The position numbers and the translations under genes are program-made. A stretch of 7,835 nucleotides of DNA. It comes from Anaerolineae bacterium (GTDB lineage Bacteria; Chloroflexota; Anaerolineae; JAFGEY01). Of the stretch, positions 1 through 7,833 are shown piece after piece. Each line of letters starts with the position of its first letter. The stretch's first letter is position 1. The stretch covers positions 1 to 7,835 of the forward strand of contig JAFGIE010000031.1 in NCBI GenBank assembly GCA_016929775.1, in the 5' to 3' direction. Under the pieces are notes generated by a model, which saw only the letters and a list, made by a program, of their open reading frames with translations, was not told where the DNA came from and did no database searches.

Positions 1-1834
<1,834 letters not shown>

Positions 1835-1908
1835 TGGTTCCTCCTCTGATGTGCGACAGTTGAACAGCGATCTACGACGTGCGGTACGAGCAGTACAGGG
1901 CTCCGGCA

Positions 1909-1919
1909 CACCTCCTTTC
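1909..1919 (-). promoter_or_regulatory. Orphan strong Shine-Dalgarno / STAB-SD-like element
   Basis: On the minus strand this reads GAAAGGAGGTG, an eleven-base match to the anti-Shine-Dalgarno end of 16S rRNA. No ATG, GTG or TTG lies at a normal distance: the only GTGs overlap or abut the motif, and the binding-protein start is 75 bases downstream with its own site. The first nine bases equal the STAB-SD sequence (GAAAGGAGG) that stabilises some Bacillus mRNAs by binding 30S subunits and blocking 5' decay. A role here in stabilising the binding-protein transcript is inference. The match itself is directly visible. Confidence 0.45.
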
Positions 1920-1920
1920 C

Positions 1921-1937
1921 ACTCGCCCGTGGCGAGT
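1921..1937 (-). promoter_or_regulatory. Intercistronic hairpin before the binding-protein gene
   Basis: A perfect seven-base inverted repeat, ACTCGCC/GGCGAGT, with a three-base loop begins seven bases after the stop codon of the small membrane protein. The next bases are GG followed by the orphan Shine-Dalgarno, with no T-run, so it is not a standard intrinsic terminator. It could protect a 3' end, mark an RNA processing boundary, or partially limit readthrough. I see no convincing sigma70 promoter in the 110-base gap. Confidence 0.5.
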
Positions 1938-1944
1938 CAGCACC

Positions 1945-2130
1945 TTACCGGCTGACGAGCCGGACCAAGACAAGTATGGTTGCCATGAAGGCGATCCCCA
2001 GGGCCATCGTCACGACCGAGATCACATACTCGGCGCTCCCTGGGTCGAGAGACAAGACCAGGATCCCCGATAGGGCAAACATGGTGAACGCAATGCGGAA
2101 CGCGACTCGTCCAACCTGCGGGCTGATCAC
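1945..2130 (-). CDS. Small two-helix membrane protein of unknown function
   Basis: I do not recognise this 61-residue protein. It begins with GTG at 2130, whose bases overlap the stop of the preceding ATPase gene as GTGA, and is preceded by AGAGGGGG five bases upstream. Both features strongly suggest a real, translationally coupled gene. Two hydrophobic segments are visible, roughly residues 9-28 and 35-57, joined by a short polar turn (LDPGSAEY). A C-terminal Arg-rich tail (RLVSR) and few N-terminal charges leave topology open. There is no signal peptide cleavage site and no Cys or His cluster. Its place between the ATPases and the receptor suggests an accessory subunit of the importer, comparable in position to small subunits of other membrane complexes, but it could be an unrelated passenger. 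Function is unknown. Confidence 0.7.
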   Translation of the reverse strand: MISPQVGRVAFRIAFTMFALSGILVLSLDPGSAEYVISVVTMALGIAFMATILVLVRLVSR

Positions 2131-3137
2131 GCGAGCCCCCTCTCACGCGCCACGACATGGCACGCCACCTGCCTGCCGTCCCCGATGTCGATCAACGGGG
2201 GTCGCTCCACGTCACACAGGCCCTCGACAAAGCGCGGACAGCGGGGATGAAAGCGGCAGCCTGTGGGCAGGTTCGTCAGGCTAGGAATGTCCTGGCTGCG
2301 CAGGGCGACGCGCACCTTGTTCCGCGTCAGCTCGGGGTCGGCCTCCGGCACAGCGGCGAGCAGGGCCTGCGTGTACGGATGCTGCGGATCGTTGACCAGG
2401 CGGGGCGTGTCCGAGATCTCGACCATGTCGCCGACGTACATGACGGCAATCCGGCCCTCCCAGGCAAAGTACTTGGCGAGCGCCAGGTCGTGGGTGATAA
2501 AGAGAAAGGTCACGCCGAACTCGTCGCGCAGGCGACCGAGCATGGTCAGCAGGCTGACGCGGATCGAGACGTCGACCATGGACACCGCTTCGTCGGCGAC
2601 GATGAAACTGGGGTTCACGGTCAGGGCGCGCGCGACAGAGACGCGCTGCCGCTGGCCCCCGCTCAGCTCGTGCGGGTGCTTTTTCAGGAGGTCCTCGGGC
2701 GGGGTGAGACCGACGATGTGAAAGAGCTCGATGCAGCGCTGCCAGGCGTGCGCCCGGCTCGAGACCAGGTTGTGGCGAAAGAGGGGCGCGGTGATGATGT
2801 CATAGATCGTGTGCATGGGGTTGAGCGAGGCATAGGGATCCTGGTGGACCATCTGGACAGCGGTGCGGTAGCGCTTGAAGGCCTTCTTGTCCATGTCCCA
2901 GATGTCCTGCCCCTCGTAGAGCACATTGCCCGCCGTGGGCCGGTAGAGCCCGGCGATCAGCTTGCCCGTGGTAGTCTTGCCGCAGCCGCTCTCGCCGACC
3001 AGGCACAGGATCTCGCCGCGCGGCACCCGAAAGGTGACGTCGTTGACCGCCCAGATGCGCCTGCGGCGGGTACCGAAGGCACGGCCCAGGCGTCGGACCT
3101 CGATCAGGGGGGTGTCCTGCACGGATGCCAGGCTCAT
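2127..3137 (-). CDS. Oligopeptide/oligosaccharide ABC transporter ATP-binding protein, OppF/DppF type
   Basis: This is one of two cytoplasmic ATPases powering the importer. Starting at ATG 3137 it has 336 residues, normal for the family. The start overlaps the stop of the previous gene as ATGA and follows AAGGAGAG. The same frame stays open another 252 codons upstream, but that part lies inside the neighbouring ATPase gene and looks non-coding. Visible motifs are Walker A GESGCGKT 48-55, Q-loop Gln99, signature LSGGQRQR 158-165, Walker B with Glu183, and H-loop His216. The C-terminal oligopeptide-transporter extension starts near HPYT (253-256) and holds four cysteines (294, 300, 308, 326). 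The Walker B/D-loop stretch reads ADEAVSMVD, where ADEPVSALD is usual, so Ala replaces Pro and MVD replaces ALD; the catalytic Glu and D-loop Asp remain. Confidence 0.95.
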   Translation of the reverse strand: MSLASVQDTPLIEVRRLGRAFGTRRRRIWAVNDVTFRVPRGEILCLVGESGCGKTTTGKLIAGLYRPTAGNVLYEGQDIWDMDKKAFKRYRTAVQMVHQDPYASLNPMHTIYDIITAPLFRHNLVSSRAHAWQRCIELFHIVGLTPPEDLLKKHPHELSGGQRQRVSVARALTVNPSFIVADEAVSMVDVSIRVSLLTMLGRLRDEFGVTFLFITHDLALAKYFAWEGRIAVMYVGDMVEISDTPRLVNDPQHPYTQALLAAVPEADPELTRNKVRVALRSQDIPSLTNLPTGCRFHPRCPRFVEGLCDVERPPLIDIGDGRQVACHVVARERGLA

Positions 3138-4219
3138 GCCGTCTCTCCTTCCGGGTTGTGGATCTCGTTCCACGCCCGGTCCGCCTGCCGCTCCACCTCC
3201 TGGTCGAAGAAGCAGGCTGCCGCGTGCTCGGGGCCGATGTGCTGCAGCTCCGGCTCCTCCAGCGAGCAGCGCTCCGTGGCGAACGGACAGCGGACGTGGA
3301 ACTTGCAGCCCGACGGGAGGTCGATCAGGTCGGGCGGCGACCCGGCGATCGAGCTGAGGTCCTCGAAGGCGCCGGTGACGGTCGGGACCGCCTTGATCAG
3401 GCCGAGCGTATAGGGGTGGCGCGGTTCGTAAAAGATCTGGTTCACCGTGCCATACTCGACGATGCGCCCCGCGTACATGGTCGCCACGTGATTGGCGAGC
3501 TCGGCTGCCAGGGAAAGGTCGTGCGAGATGAACATCATGGCAAAGCGAAAGTCGGCCTGCAGGGCGCGCAAGAGGTCGATGATCGTGCGCTGCGTGAGGA
3601 TGTCGAGCGCCGTGGTCGGCTCGTCGAGGATGATAAAGGGCGGGTTGAGCAGCAGCGCCATGGCGATCAAGACGCGCTGCCGCATGCCGCCGCTCAACTC
3701 GTGCGGGTAGGAGCGCATGACGCGTTCCGGATCGAGCTGGACCCGGGTGAGCAGGGGTTCGGCGAGTTCGTTCACCTCGGCGCGCGTCGTGGGGCGGTGG
3801 GCTTTGACCGTCTCGTACATCTGATCGCGGATGCGCAGCACGGGGTTGAAGGCGCTGAGCGCCGACTGGAAGACCATGGCGCAGTCGCCCCACCGGTACT
3901 GGCGCAGCTCATCCTGGTCGAGCTGCATCACGTCTTGGACCGTGCCGTTGTGGCGGTAGATCACCTTGCCGCGCACGATCTCGGCGGTCTTGACCAGGAG
4001 GCGGATCATGCCCAAGCCAAGCGTGGTCTTGCCACAGCCGCTCTCGCCGATCAGCGCCAGGCTCTCGCCCGGAAAGATGTCAAACTCGACGCCGCGCACC
4101 GCCTGCACGGCGCCGCGCTCGGCCTGGTAGTTGATCACCATGTCACGCACGGAGAGCAGCGCCCGGTCGGACCGGTCCTTGCTCCAGGGGAGTTGCCGCA
4201 CGCTCGTCGTCTGCTCCAT
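3134..4219 (-). CDS. Oligopeptide/oligosaccharide ABC transporter ATP-binding protein, OppD/DppD type
   Basis: This is the partner ATPase of the heterodimeric motor, 361 residues from ATG 4219. Motifs in order are Walker A GESGCGKT 58-65, Q-loop Gln118 within VFQSALSAFNP, signature LSGGMRQR 175-182, Walker B FIILDEP 195-201 with Glu200, D-loop ALD 204-206, and H-loop His233. All ATPase residues look intact. The C-terminal extension (from RHPYT near 267) has Cys305, Cys311, Cys318 and Cys336 in C-x5-C-x6-C-x17-C spacing, a pattern shared with the downstream ATPase. It starts four bases after the permease stop and overlaps the next gene by four bases, so co-translation is likely. The QSALSAFNP Q-loop departs from the QEPMTSLNP commonly seen in true peptide importers, which mildly favours a non-peptide branch. 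Confidence 0.95.
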   Translation of the reverse strand: MEQTTSVRQLPWSKDRSDRALLSVRDMVINYQAERGAVQAVRGVEFDIFPGESLALIGESGCGKTTLGLGMIRLLVKTAEIVRGKVIYRHNGTVQDVMQLDQDELRQYRWGDCAMVFQSALSAFNPVLRIRDQMYETVKAHRPTTRAEVNELAEPLLTRVQLDPERVMRSYPHELSGGMRQRVLIAMALLLNPPFIILDEPTTALDILTQRTIIDLLRALQADFRFAMMFISHDLSLAAELANHVATMYAGRIVEYGTVNQIFYEPRHPYTLGLIKAVPTVTGAFEDLSSIAGSPPDLIDLPSGCKFHVRCPFATERCSLEEPELQHIGPEHAAACFFDQEVERQADRAWNEIHNPEGETA

Positions 4220-4223
4220 AAGA

Positions 4224-5147
4224 CTATGCCTCAGTTCTCAGCCGCGGGTTAAAGACCTCTTCCAATGAACGGGTCATCCAGACCATCGCCAGCTGAAAGA
4301 CGGCGATCGTAAAGACGGGAGCCAGGATGTAGACCGCCGCGTCCGGGTAAAAGATCGCGCCGCGCGTCCAGGCAATGCTGATCATGACCCCCCAATTCTG
4401 GCTCGAAAAGGGGACCAGGCCCAGCAGGACCAAGCCAACCTGCGAGTAGATGGCGCCGGTCATGGAGAAGGCGAAACTGATCGCGATATAGCTCATCATA
4501 TTGGGCAGGATCTCTTTGAAGACAATGTGCCCCACCCCGAGGTCGAGCAGGACCGCTGCCTCGACATAGTCGCGCTCGCGGAGCGAGAGGACCTGGGCGC
4601 GGACGGCGCGGAAGAGCCCGGGCCAAGAAAGGACCGCCAGGATCAGGGCAAGGAGCGCCATGCTGGTGACATTTATCAGTCCGGCGAGGACGATGAGAAG
4701 CGGGAAGCGGGGGACCGCCATAAAGATGTCGGCGAACACGACCAGGGCGTTGTCGACGCCGCCGCCGACCACGCCCGCCAGCGCGCCGAGGGAGATGCCG
4801 ATCACGGTGGACATTGCCGCGGTCAGCAGCGCAGTGGTGAGGACGTCGCGCCCCCCATTCACGACCTGCGAGAGCACGTCACGCCCCTGGTGGTCCATGC
4901 CGAGGGGATGGCGCCACGAGGGAGGCTCAAAGATCTGGTCGACCTTGGTCACCGTGTCGACCGGCATGAACACCGGCCCGAGAAAGGAGACGACAAAGTA
5001 GAGGAGGATGACTAGAAAGCCGACAAAGCCGAGCCGGTTGCGCGCCATGAGCCGGAAAAAGCTGGCGATGCTGCCCAGGACGCCGAGGACGATGTCCTTA
5101 GAAGTGCGCTGGTAGATGGTGGTGCTGCGAACGGCATCGTCTGACAT
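4224..5147 (-). CDS. ABC transporter permease, OppC/DppC type
   Basis: This is the second transmembrane subunit of the importer, 307 residues. I chose ATG 5147 (MSDDAVRS) because it follows the previous stop by one base and has a GAGAGGGGAG ribosome site; a start at 5234 would add 29 unrelated residues overlapping the upstream gene. Residues 1-38 are a cytoplasmic N-terminus with the basic FRLMARNRLG segment. A membrane helix follows at about 40-60, then the OppC-family periplasmic motif HPLGMDHQGRDVLSQVVNGGR at 80-100. Further hydrophobic helices lie at about 104-127, 134-158, 164-180, 215-240 and 272-291. The EAA coupling loop (DYVEAAVLLDLG, through the Gly, into HIVFKEILP) is at 193-215. 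The protein ends with the usual NPRLR tail (300-304). Confidence 0.95.
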   Translation of the reverse strand: MSDDAVRSTTIYQRTSKDIVLGVLGSIASFFRLMARNRLGFVGFLVILLYFVVSFLGPVFMPVDTVTKVDQIFEPPSWRHPLGMDHQGRDVLSQVVNGGRDVLTTALLTAAMSTVIGISLGALAGVVGGGVDNALVVFADIFMAVPRFPLLIVLAGLINVTSMALLALILAVLSWPGLFRAVRAQVLSLRERDYVEAAVLLDLGVGHIVFKEILPNMMSYIAISFAFSMTGAIYSQVGLVLLGLVPFSSQNWGVMISIAWTRGAIFYPDAAVYILAPVFTIAVFQLAMVWMTRSLEEVFNPRLRTEA

Positions 5148-5148
5148 A

Positions 5149-6252
5149 TCACTCCCCTCTCGCGCCCACGCGGATGCGCGGGTCCAGGAAGCTGTAGAGC
5201 ATATCCGCCAAGAGGTTGGAAAAGATGACCACAAAGGTGATCATCAAAAAGATGCCCTGCATCACCGGGTAGTCGCGGTTCGTCACAGCGGCGCCGAGCC
5301 GCCCGCCAATGCCGGGGTAAACAAAGTAGGTCTCGATCAACGTCGAACCGCCAAAGGCAAAGCCGATGCTGATCGCCAGCCCGCTGACGAGGGGCAGGAG
5401 GGCGTTGCGCCCGACATAGGCGGACGTGATCCGACGGTCGGAGAGGCCCCGCGCACGCGCGACCGTGACATAGTCCTCGCCGAGGGTGTTGATCGTGTTG
5501 CTCTTCATGGACAAGATCCAGCCGCCGATCGTGGTCAGGATGTAGACCGAAATGGGCAGCGCGGCATGAAAGAGCGCGTCCTTGATGAACGCCAGGCTAA
5601 AGCCGGGCTTGATGCCGGGTGTGTAGGCGCCGCGCATCTGCGTGATCGGCACCAGGGGCTTGCCGTCGATCTTGAGCTGCACGCCGAGAAAGACGATGAT
5701 CAGCACCGCCTGCAGGTAGCCGGGGATGGCGCTCAGCAGGGAGGAGAGGCCCGAGATAATGGGGTCAACGGCCGAGTTGCGGCGGTAGGCGATGATCGTC
5801 CCCAAGAGCACGCCAAAGATAAAGCTGATCGTCAGCCCAACGCCGACGCTGAACAACGTCCAGGGCAGGACCGTCTTGATGATGGCAGAGACGGGCGTGC
5901 CGCGCGAGAGGAGCGACATGCCCAGGTCGCCGCGCACGAGCTTGCTCACGTATTCATAGTACTGGACGTACATGGGCGCGTCGAGGTCGATCGCAAAGAT
6001 GGCGCGCGCCTCGTTGAGCGCCTCCTCGCGGCTGCGCCCCTCGTTGATCACCAGGTCCTGCACGTACTTCTCGATCGGGTTGATCGGCATCAACCGGACC
6101 AGGAAAAAGATCAGGCTGGTGACGAAAAAGATGGTGAACAGGGCCTTCCCGATCTGGCGGACATAGTAGCTGTTCAGGAAGCCCCTGAGCCAGCGCCTGA
6201 CCAAGGGCCAGCCCGTAACAGCCACCTCACGGCGGTCGGCAATGGCGCCCAA
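5149..6252 (-). CDS. ABC transporter permease, OppB/DppB type (TTG start)
   Basis: This is the first transmembrane subunit of the importer, 367 residues from TTG 6252. The open frame extends upstream to a GTG at 6456, but those 68 codons resemble no permease N-terminus and span the leader hairpin. TTG has a near-ideal AGGAGG five bases upstream. A cytoplasmic N-terminus of about 33 residues precedes the first helix at about 35-53 (LFTIFFVTSLIFFLVRLMP). A long extracytoplasmic segment follows, containing GDLGMSLLSRGTPV (108-121), then helices at about 131-155, 168-190, 228-247, 286-305 and 331-351. The coupling region is EDYVTVARARGLSDRR at 259-274. Typical OppB words YPGIGGRLG (312-320), DYPVMQG (327-333) and the terminal DPRIRVG (357-363) are present. 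The next permease starts one base after its stop. Confidence 0.94.
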   Translation of the reverse strand: MGAIADRREVAVTGWPLVRRWLRGFLNSYYVRQIGKALFTIFFVTSLIFFLVRLMPINPIEKYVQDLVINEGRSREEALNEARAIFAIDLDAPMYVQYYEYVSKLVRGDLGMSLLSRGTPVSAIIKTVLPWTLFSVGVGLTISFIFGVLLGTIIAYRRNSAVDPIISGLSSLLSAIPGYLQAVLIIVFLGVQLKIDGKPLVPITQMRGAYTPGIKPGFSLAFIKDALFHAALPISVYILTTIGGWILSMKSNTINTLGEDYVTVARARGLSDRRITSAYVGRNALLPLVSGLAISIGFAFGGSTLIETYFVYPGIGGRLGAAVTNRDYPVMQGIFLMITFVVIFSNLLADMLYSFLDPRIRVGARGE

Positions 6253-6264
6253 GATGCCCTCCTC
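6250..6264 (-). promoter_or_regulatory. Ribosome binding site deciding the TTG start of the first permease
   Basis: The minus strand reads GAGGAGGGCATC then TTG, placing AGGAGG five bases before the codon. No ATG or GTG with comparable support occurs nearby; a GTG ten codons downstream lacks a Shine-Dalgarno. The ten bases GAGGAGGGCA are repeated exactly at 6405-6414 in the leader, where no start codon follows. Confidence 0.7.
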
Positions 6265-6530
6265 TCGACTCCCGGTCCTACGGTCCAGCTGCCACGCGCG
6301 GCGTCCATCCCGCAGACCCGACCCGCTGAACCGCACGATGTGACACAACACAAAAGGGCACGCCACTCTCGAGCCTGGATCGGTATCCGTGTGCTTGAGT
6401 CGCGTGCCCTCCTCCCTACAGAAAAGACACTGGCATGCGCCGGATGTGGCCCCCACCGTGGGCAGAGATGGTGAGGTGTTCTCCCGCGCATCCGTACTAA
6501 CACCGTCGGTAGCGCTGCTGAGTTTGGCCT
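6253..6530 (-). other. Untranslated leader of the transporter operon
   Basis: About 270 bases separate the transporter promoter from the first permease start. I see no convincing gene in it; open frames here lack family resemblance. It contains the long hairpin listed separately, a duplicate of the permease ribosome site, and a weaker ATGCGC/GCGCAT pairing (6435-6440 with 6486-6491). I recognise no known riboswitch class. A leader this long suggests post-initiation control. Confidence 0.5.
6352..6413 (-). promoter_or_regulatory. Long leader hairpin, possible attenuator or ribosome-site switch
   Basis: On the minus strand GGGCACGC (6402-6409) pairs with GCGTGCCC (6356-6363). After one G-G mismatch, ACTC (6397-6400) pairs with GAGT (6365-6368). 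The loop holds a nested GGAT-ACCG-ATCC hairpin. The descending arm is followed by TTTTGTGTT, which resembles a weak intrinsic terminator, although those T residues can also pair with AGGA just before the ascending arm. The descending TGCCCTTTT can alternatively pair with AGGAGGGCA at the permease ribosome site. The structure is visible; regulation is inferred. Confidence 0.5.
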
Positions 6531-6559
6531 AGTATAGCGCAAAACGCGCTTGCTGTCAA
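6531..6559 (-). promoter_or_regulatory. Sigma70-type promoter of the transporter operon
   Basis: A consensus -35 TTGACA (6554-6559) and a -10 TATACT (6531-6536) are separated by exactly 17 bases. The -35 begins four bases after the ROK stop codon. Transcription would start near 6524. The spacer contains a small inverted repeat, AGCGC/GCGCT around five bases, but not the large operator seen at the ROK promoter. Nothing between the ROK gene and this promoter looks like a terminator, so readthrough from the ROK promoter is also expected. Confidence 0.85.
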
Positions 6560-6562
6560 AAA

Positions 6563-7750
6563 CTACACAAGGCCGAGCTCGTGCGTCAGCAGCAGGGCGG
6601 CGGCGCCGAGGATGACGATGTCGGCGTCGAGCGACGTAACGGCGATCTCTGTGCCTGTGGCGAGCGGAGCCAGCACACGCCGATCGAGCTGCCGCCGGAT
6701 CGCCGCGATCAGGCCTTCCCCAAAGCGCGCCACGCTGCCCGCGAGGACGATGTGCCGGATGTTCAGGGCAGAGACGACAAAGGTCAGCGCCCGCCCGAGC
6801 ACGGCGCCCACCTCGTCGACGATCGCCCGGGCGCCGGGATCCCCCGCCTCGAAAGCGTGGATCACATCCTCGAGCTCGATCGCCGATGAACGACCGGCAA
6901 GCTGGTTGAGGATCGAGTCCGGGTGGTGCTCAGCCCAAGCGCGGGCGCGCTCGACGATCGCGCGCCGGTTGACGAGTGTCTCCAGGCAGCCCCGGTTGCC
7001 GCAACGACAGGGCGCACCCCCCTCGACGACCACGACGTGACCGATCTCGCCCGCGCCAAAGCCGTCGCCGTGGTAGGGCTTTCGACCAAAGACGATCCCA
7101 GAGCCGAGCCCACGGTCGATCTTGATCACCACCAGGTTGTCCACGTCCCGCCCGCAGCCAAAGACGCACTCGGCAAGCGCGGCAGCCTGGCAGTCATTGG
7201 CAATGTACGTCGGGACCCCGTATCGCTCTTCGACCAGGTCTCCCAAGGGCAGGTCGCGCCAATCCAAGTTGACGGCGCTGTGGACCACGCCTTGCCGCGC
7301 ATCCATAAGCCCCGGCACACCGATCCCGATGCCGAGGGTCGAGGCGCCCCCAAGCGCTACGAGCTGGTCGAGCAGGTCGTAGACCAGCCCCAGCGCGGCG
7401 TCGCCCAACCGTCCGGCGATCGGGCGGCTGCAGCGTTGGCGCACCCGCCCGCGGAGGTCGACGACTGCCCCACACAGGGTGGACCCGGATAGGTCGACGC
7501 CGATCAGGGAACGGGACGCGTCGACGACGCTGAGCATGATCGGCGGCTTGCCGCCCGCGGAAGGCCCTGTGCCGACCTCGGCGATCAGCCCATCCTCGAT
7601 CCAGCCCGCCACCGCATCGGAGACCGTGGTCCGCGCCAAGCCGGTGGTGCGCGCAATGTCGGCGCGGCTGGTCTCGCCGAGGTCATAGATCGTCTTGAGG
7701 ACCAAACGATCGTTGTGCGCCTTGGTCTGGCGACGCGTGGCTTTTTGCAT
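6563..7750 (-). CDS. ROK-family transcriptional regulator (NagC/XylR-like repressor)
   Basis: This 395-residue protein has the full ROK repressor architecture. An N-terminal winged helix-turn-helix spans about residues 14-60 (TSRADIARTTGLARTTVSDAV as recognition region, with the wing near GPSAGGKPP). It is joined to a sugar-kinase-like ROK domain. The zinc motif is GEIGH at 235-239 with CRCGNRGC at 248-255, giving His238, Cys248, Cys250 and Cys255. IANDCQAAALAE (183-194) keeps the Asn-Asp pair that binds sugar in ROK kinases. The phosphate-binding loop is degenerate (VDLSGST at 85-91, not DxGGTK), so it should bind an effector without being an efficient kinase. It probably represses its own promoter through the 27-bp palindrome and may affect the transporter through readthrough. 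The ribosome site is weak. The effector is unknown, probably a sugar or derivative. Confidence 0.95.
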   Translation of the reverse strand: MQKATRRQTKAHNDRLVLKTIYDLGETSRADIARTTGLARTTVSDAVAGWIEDGLIAEVGTGPSAGGKPPIMLSVVDASRSLIGVDLSGSTLCGAVVDLRGRVRQRCSRPIAGRLGDAALGLVYDLLDQLVALGGASTLGIGIGVPGLMDARQGVVHSAVNLDWRDLPLGDLVEERYGVPTYIANDCQAAALAECVFGCGRDVDNLVVIKIDRGLGSGIVFGRKPYHGDGFGAGEIGHVVVVEGGAPCRCGNRGCLETLVNRRAIVERARAWAEHHPDSILNQLAGRSSAIELEDVIHAFEAGDPGARAIVDEVGAVLGRALTFVVSALNIRHIVLAGSVARFGEGLIAAIRRQLDRRVLAPLATGTEIAVTSLDADIVILGAAALLLTHELGLV

Positions 7751-7777
7751 AGGAAAGGGTCCAAGAGCTAGGCGGAG

Positions 7778-7804
7778 CTTTGTAAGTCCAGTGGACTTAC
7801 AAAG
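7778..7804 (-). promoter_or_regulatory. 27-bp perfect palindromic operator of the ROK gene
   Basis: Two exact 13-base half-sites, CTTTGTAAGTCCA and its reverse complement, flank a single central base. The palindrome abuts the -10 box and covers the expected transcription start, the classic position for repression. It lies 28 bases upstream of the ROK start codon. ROK repressors bind dimeric palindromes, so autoregulation is the simplest reading. Binding by this particular protein is inferred from proximity. Confidence 0.85.
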
Positions 7805-7833
7805 AGTATACCACGTCTGTGGGTGTGTGTCAA
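7805..7833 (-). promoter_or_regulatory. Sigma70-type promoter of the ROK gene
   Basis: -35 TTGACA (7828-7833) and -10 TATACT (7805-7810) are separated by 17 bases. The hexamers and spacing are identical to those of the transporter promoter at 6531-6559. The operator palindrome begins on the very next base. Only two bases of the window lie upstream, so any upstream elements or divergent gene are out of view. Confidence 0.88.

Noticed and set aside
1835..1911. A short coupled leader peptide starting at GTG within the orphan Shine-Dalgarno and ending over the binding-protein ATG
   Set aside because: The GTG overlaps the ribosome-binding bases themselves, so initiation there is implausible. The stop overlap may be chance over about 25 codons.
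1909..1920. Plus-strand CACCTCCTTTCC resembling the 3' end of 16S rRNA
   Set aside because: No other rRNA sequence is nearby. It is better read on the minus strand as a strong Shine-Dalgarno-like motif.
3138..3893. A 252-codon N-terminal extension of the second ATPase in the same frame
   Set aside because: It lies entirely within the preceding ATPase gene in another frame, is Arg/Pro/Ala-rich with no ABC motif, and the ATGA overlap at 3137 with a good ribosome site gives the expected family length.
2157..4252. Long plus-strand open frames (418 and 375 codons) opposite the two ATPase genes
   Set aside because: Their translations are low-complexity, charged and motif-free, while the minus strand encodes intact ATPases with every expected motif.
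5116..6474. A 452-codon plus-strand open frame across the two permease genes and the leader
   Set aside because: It is rich in Asp, Arg, Gln and His with no domain, hydrophobic core or ribosome site. It is antisense to clear permease genes and reflects GC-biased codon use.
6435..6491. ATGCGC/GCGCAT pairing and a CCCAC-GTGGG hairpin in the early leader
   Set aside because: These are short and expected by chance in GC-rich sequence. I could not tie them into a known riboswitch fold or a convincing antiterminator.
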